This document shows positions 5,839 to 6,876 of a stretch of 6,876 bases of DNA, piece by piece. The position numbers and the translations under genes were made by a program. The DNA lies in the NCBI GenBank assembly GCA_015494245.1, contig WGBN01000317.1:1-6876 (forward strand), read 5' to 3'. The notes below the pieces were generated by a model, which worked only from the letters and a program-made list of their open reading frames with translations, made no database searches and was not told where the DNA came from. How positions within the stretch are numbered: position 1 is the first letter of the stretch; every line of letters starts with the position of its first letter. Source of the stretch: Saprospiraceae bacterium (GTDB lineage: Bacteria > Bacteroidota > Bacteroidia > Chitinophagales > Saprospiraceae).

Positions 5839-6876
5839 ATGAAATTCCGTTTGTTCTTTATCGGGCTGTCCTTTTTTAGCTTTGTTTTGCTCCAGGCTCA
5901 AAGCCATCCCAAGGACGAGTGGGGGAAGGTCTCCCCCGAAGAATTGAAAATGACCGTCTATGAACCCGACACTTCTGCCGGAGCCGTGGTGCTGTTGGAT
6001 AAGGGGGAGATTGTCATAGATCTTGAGTGGAAATATCCGGAAGTGGTCTTTAGACACTACAGGCGCATTAAAATATTAAAACCTTCGGGCTTTAAGTGGG
6101 GTAATGTGTCTATTCCATACCGCAAGAGCTGGCGATGGGATGAAAATCTGACGGGCTTAAAGGCTCAGGTCATCACGCCTTCGGGGAAGATTATCCCTGT
6201 GCCGAAATCTGCCATTTTCACCAATGAGATTACAGGGTATATCCATGAAAAAAAAATTGCCTTTCCCAATGTGGATGAAGGCGTTGTCCTGGAGTATTAC
6301 TATACTGTACGCTCAAAGAGTTTTAGAAATTTGCATGAATGGTATTTTCAGGATTATATTCCCGTGGTACATAGCGAACTTACTGTGGCTATACCCGAAT
6401 ATATGGAGTATCTGATGTTGTATCAGGGTGCTAAACCATTGAAGAAGCTAAAGTGGCAAGAAGAGAAAGAGATGTATTTCATAGAGGCTCAGGGCGAAGG
6501 GCCGGATTTAAAAATTGCCCGTTCTCTGGTTACGGCAGATTTTGGGATAAATAATTTTGCCTTTACGCTGAGAAATATCCCTGCTTTTCAACCTGATCCA
6601 TCTCTTATTGCGACGGAGAGAGATTACATCGCCCATATGCGTTTTCAGTGGAGTGCTTTATACAATCCTATAACCGACAAGGTTTATCACATCATGAGCA
6701 GTTGGAAGGATTTGGGCAAACGTTTATATGGTTGGGAGGAATTCGGCAGAGATATTTTCCCGGGTTTTTATCCTGCGGAAATGGAAGTTGCTTTGCAGGG
6801 GCCATTGAGTAAGGCTCAGACAGAGCGGGATACTTTTGAGGCTGTATGGGAGTATTTGCAAAGGAACATTAATAAT
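5839..6876 (+). CDS. Secreted DUF3857/transglutaminase-like protein, 5' part only
   Basis: An uninterrupted frame of 346 codons from ATG 5839 to the window edge with no stop, so the gene is cut by the window, not broken. Residues 1-20 are a signal peptide (hydrophobic FFIGLSFFSFVLL, likely cut after LQA); there is no lipobox cysteine, so it is probably periplasmic or exported. The rest resembles the DUF3857 domain common in Bacteroidota: FRHYRRIKIL (71-80), ITPSGKIIPVPKSAI (112-126), DEGVVLEYYYTVRS (146-159), LHEWYFQDYIPVVHSEL (165-181), FGINNFAFTLRNIPAF (235-250) and SWKDLGKRLYGWEEFG (288-303). The final residues (FEAVWEYLQRNINN) look like the start of the transglutaminase-like fold, whose Cys-His-Asp region would lie beyond the edge. 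Full-length relatives are roughly 600-700 residues. The biological role of the family is poorly known. A consensus promoter lies immediately upstream. Confidence 0.88.
   Translation, partial: MKFRLFFIGLSFFSFVLLQAQSHPKDEWGKVSPEELKMTVYEPDTSAGAVVLLDKGEIVIDLEWKYPEVVFRHYRRIKILKPSGFKWGNVSIPYRKSWRWDENLTGLKAQVITPSGKIIPVPKSAIFTNEITGYIHEKKIAFPNVDEGVVLEYYYTVRSKSFRNLHEWYFQDYIPVVHSELTVAIPEYMEYLMLYQGAKPLKKLKWQEEKEMYFIEAQGEGPDLKIARSLVTADFGINNFAFTLRNIPAFQPDPSLIATERDYIAHMRFQWSALYNPITDKVYHIMSSWKDLGKRLYGWEEFGRDIFPGFYPAEMEVALQGPLSKAQTERDTFEAVWEYLQRNINN

Noticed and set aside
5815..6057. Reverse-strand open frame at the start of the DUF3857 gene
   Set aside because: It is antisense to a signal peptide and DUF3857 region with a consensus promoter; nothing supports it as a gene.

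Overview
The window most likely comes from a member of the Bacteroidota. Three things point there. The aspartyl-tRNA synthetase and the OmpH/Skp and DUF3857 proteins read like Bacteroidota versions. No gene has a Shine-Dalgarno sequence in front of its start. Two promoters match the Bacteroidota -33/-7 consensus (TTTG, about 20 bases, TAnnTTTG). I cannot name the genus.

Layout, left to right: complete aspS (+), encoding a bacterial-type aspartyl-tRNA synthetase; a small secreted OmpH/Skp-like periplasmic chaperone (+); a 248-base gene-free stretch made largely of short direct repeats, chiefly a nested 9-bp/36-bp array; a convergent (-) two-gene unit in which an AAA15-type ATP-binding protein is followed by an RloB-like TOPRIM protein; a (-) membrane-embedded M50 (site-2-type) metalloprotease with two C-terminal CBS domains; and, divergent from it, the 5' half of a secreted DUF3857/transglutaminase-like protein (+) that runs off the right edge.

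The flanking genes are housekeeping or envelope functions (translation, periplasmic folding, intramembrane proteolysis, a surface or periplasmic protein of unknown role). The accessory element is the ATPase/RloB pair. It matches the layout of RloA/RloB genes found in restriction-modification loci and of the abortive-infection system AbiL, so it is best read as a candidate phage-defence module. It is AT-richer than aspS and the protease gene. It has its own predicted promoter with an inverted repeat over the -7 and start region, and it lies next to the repeat-rich spacer. No RNA genes, CRISPR array, transposase or convincing intrinsic terminator were seen.
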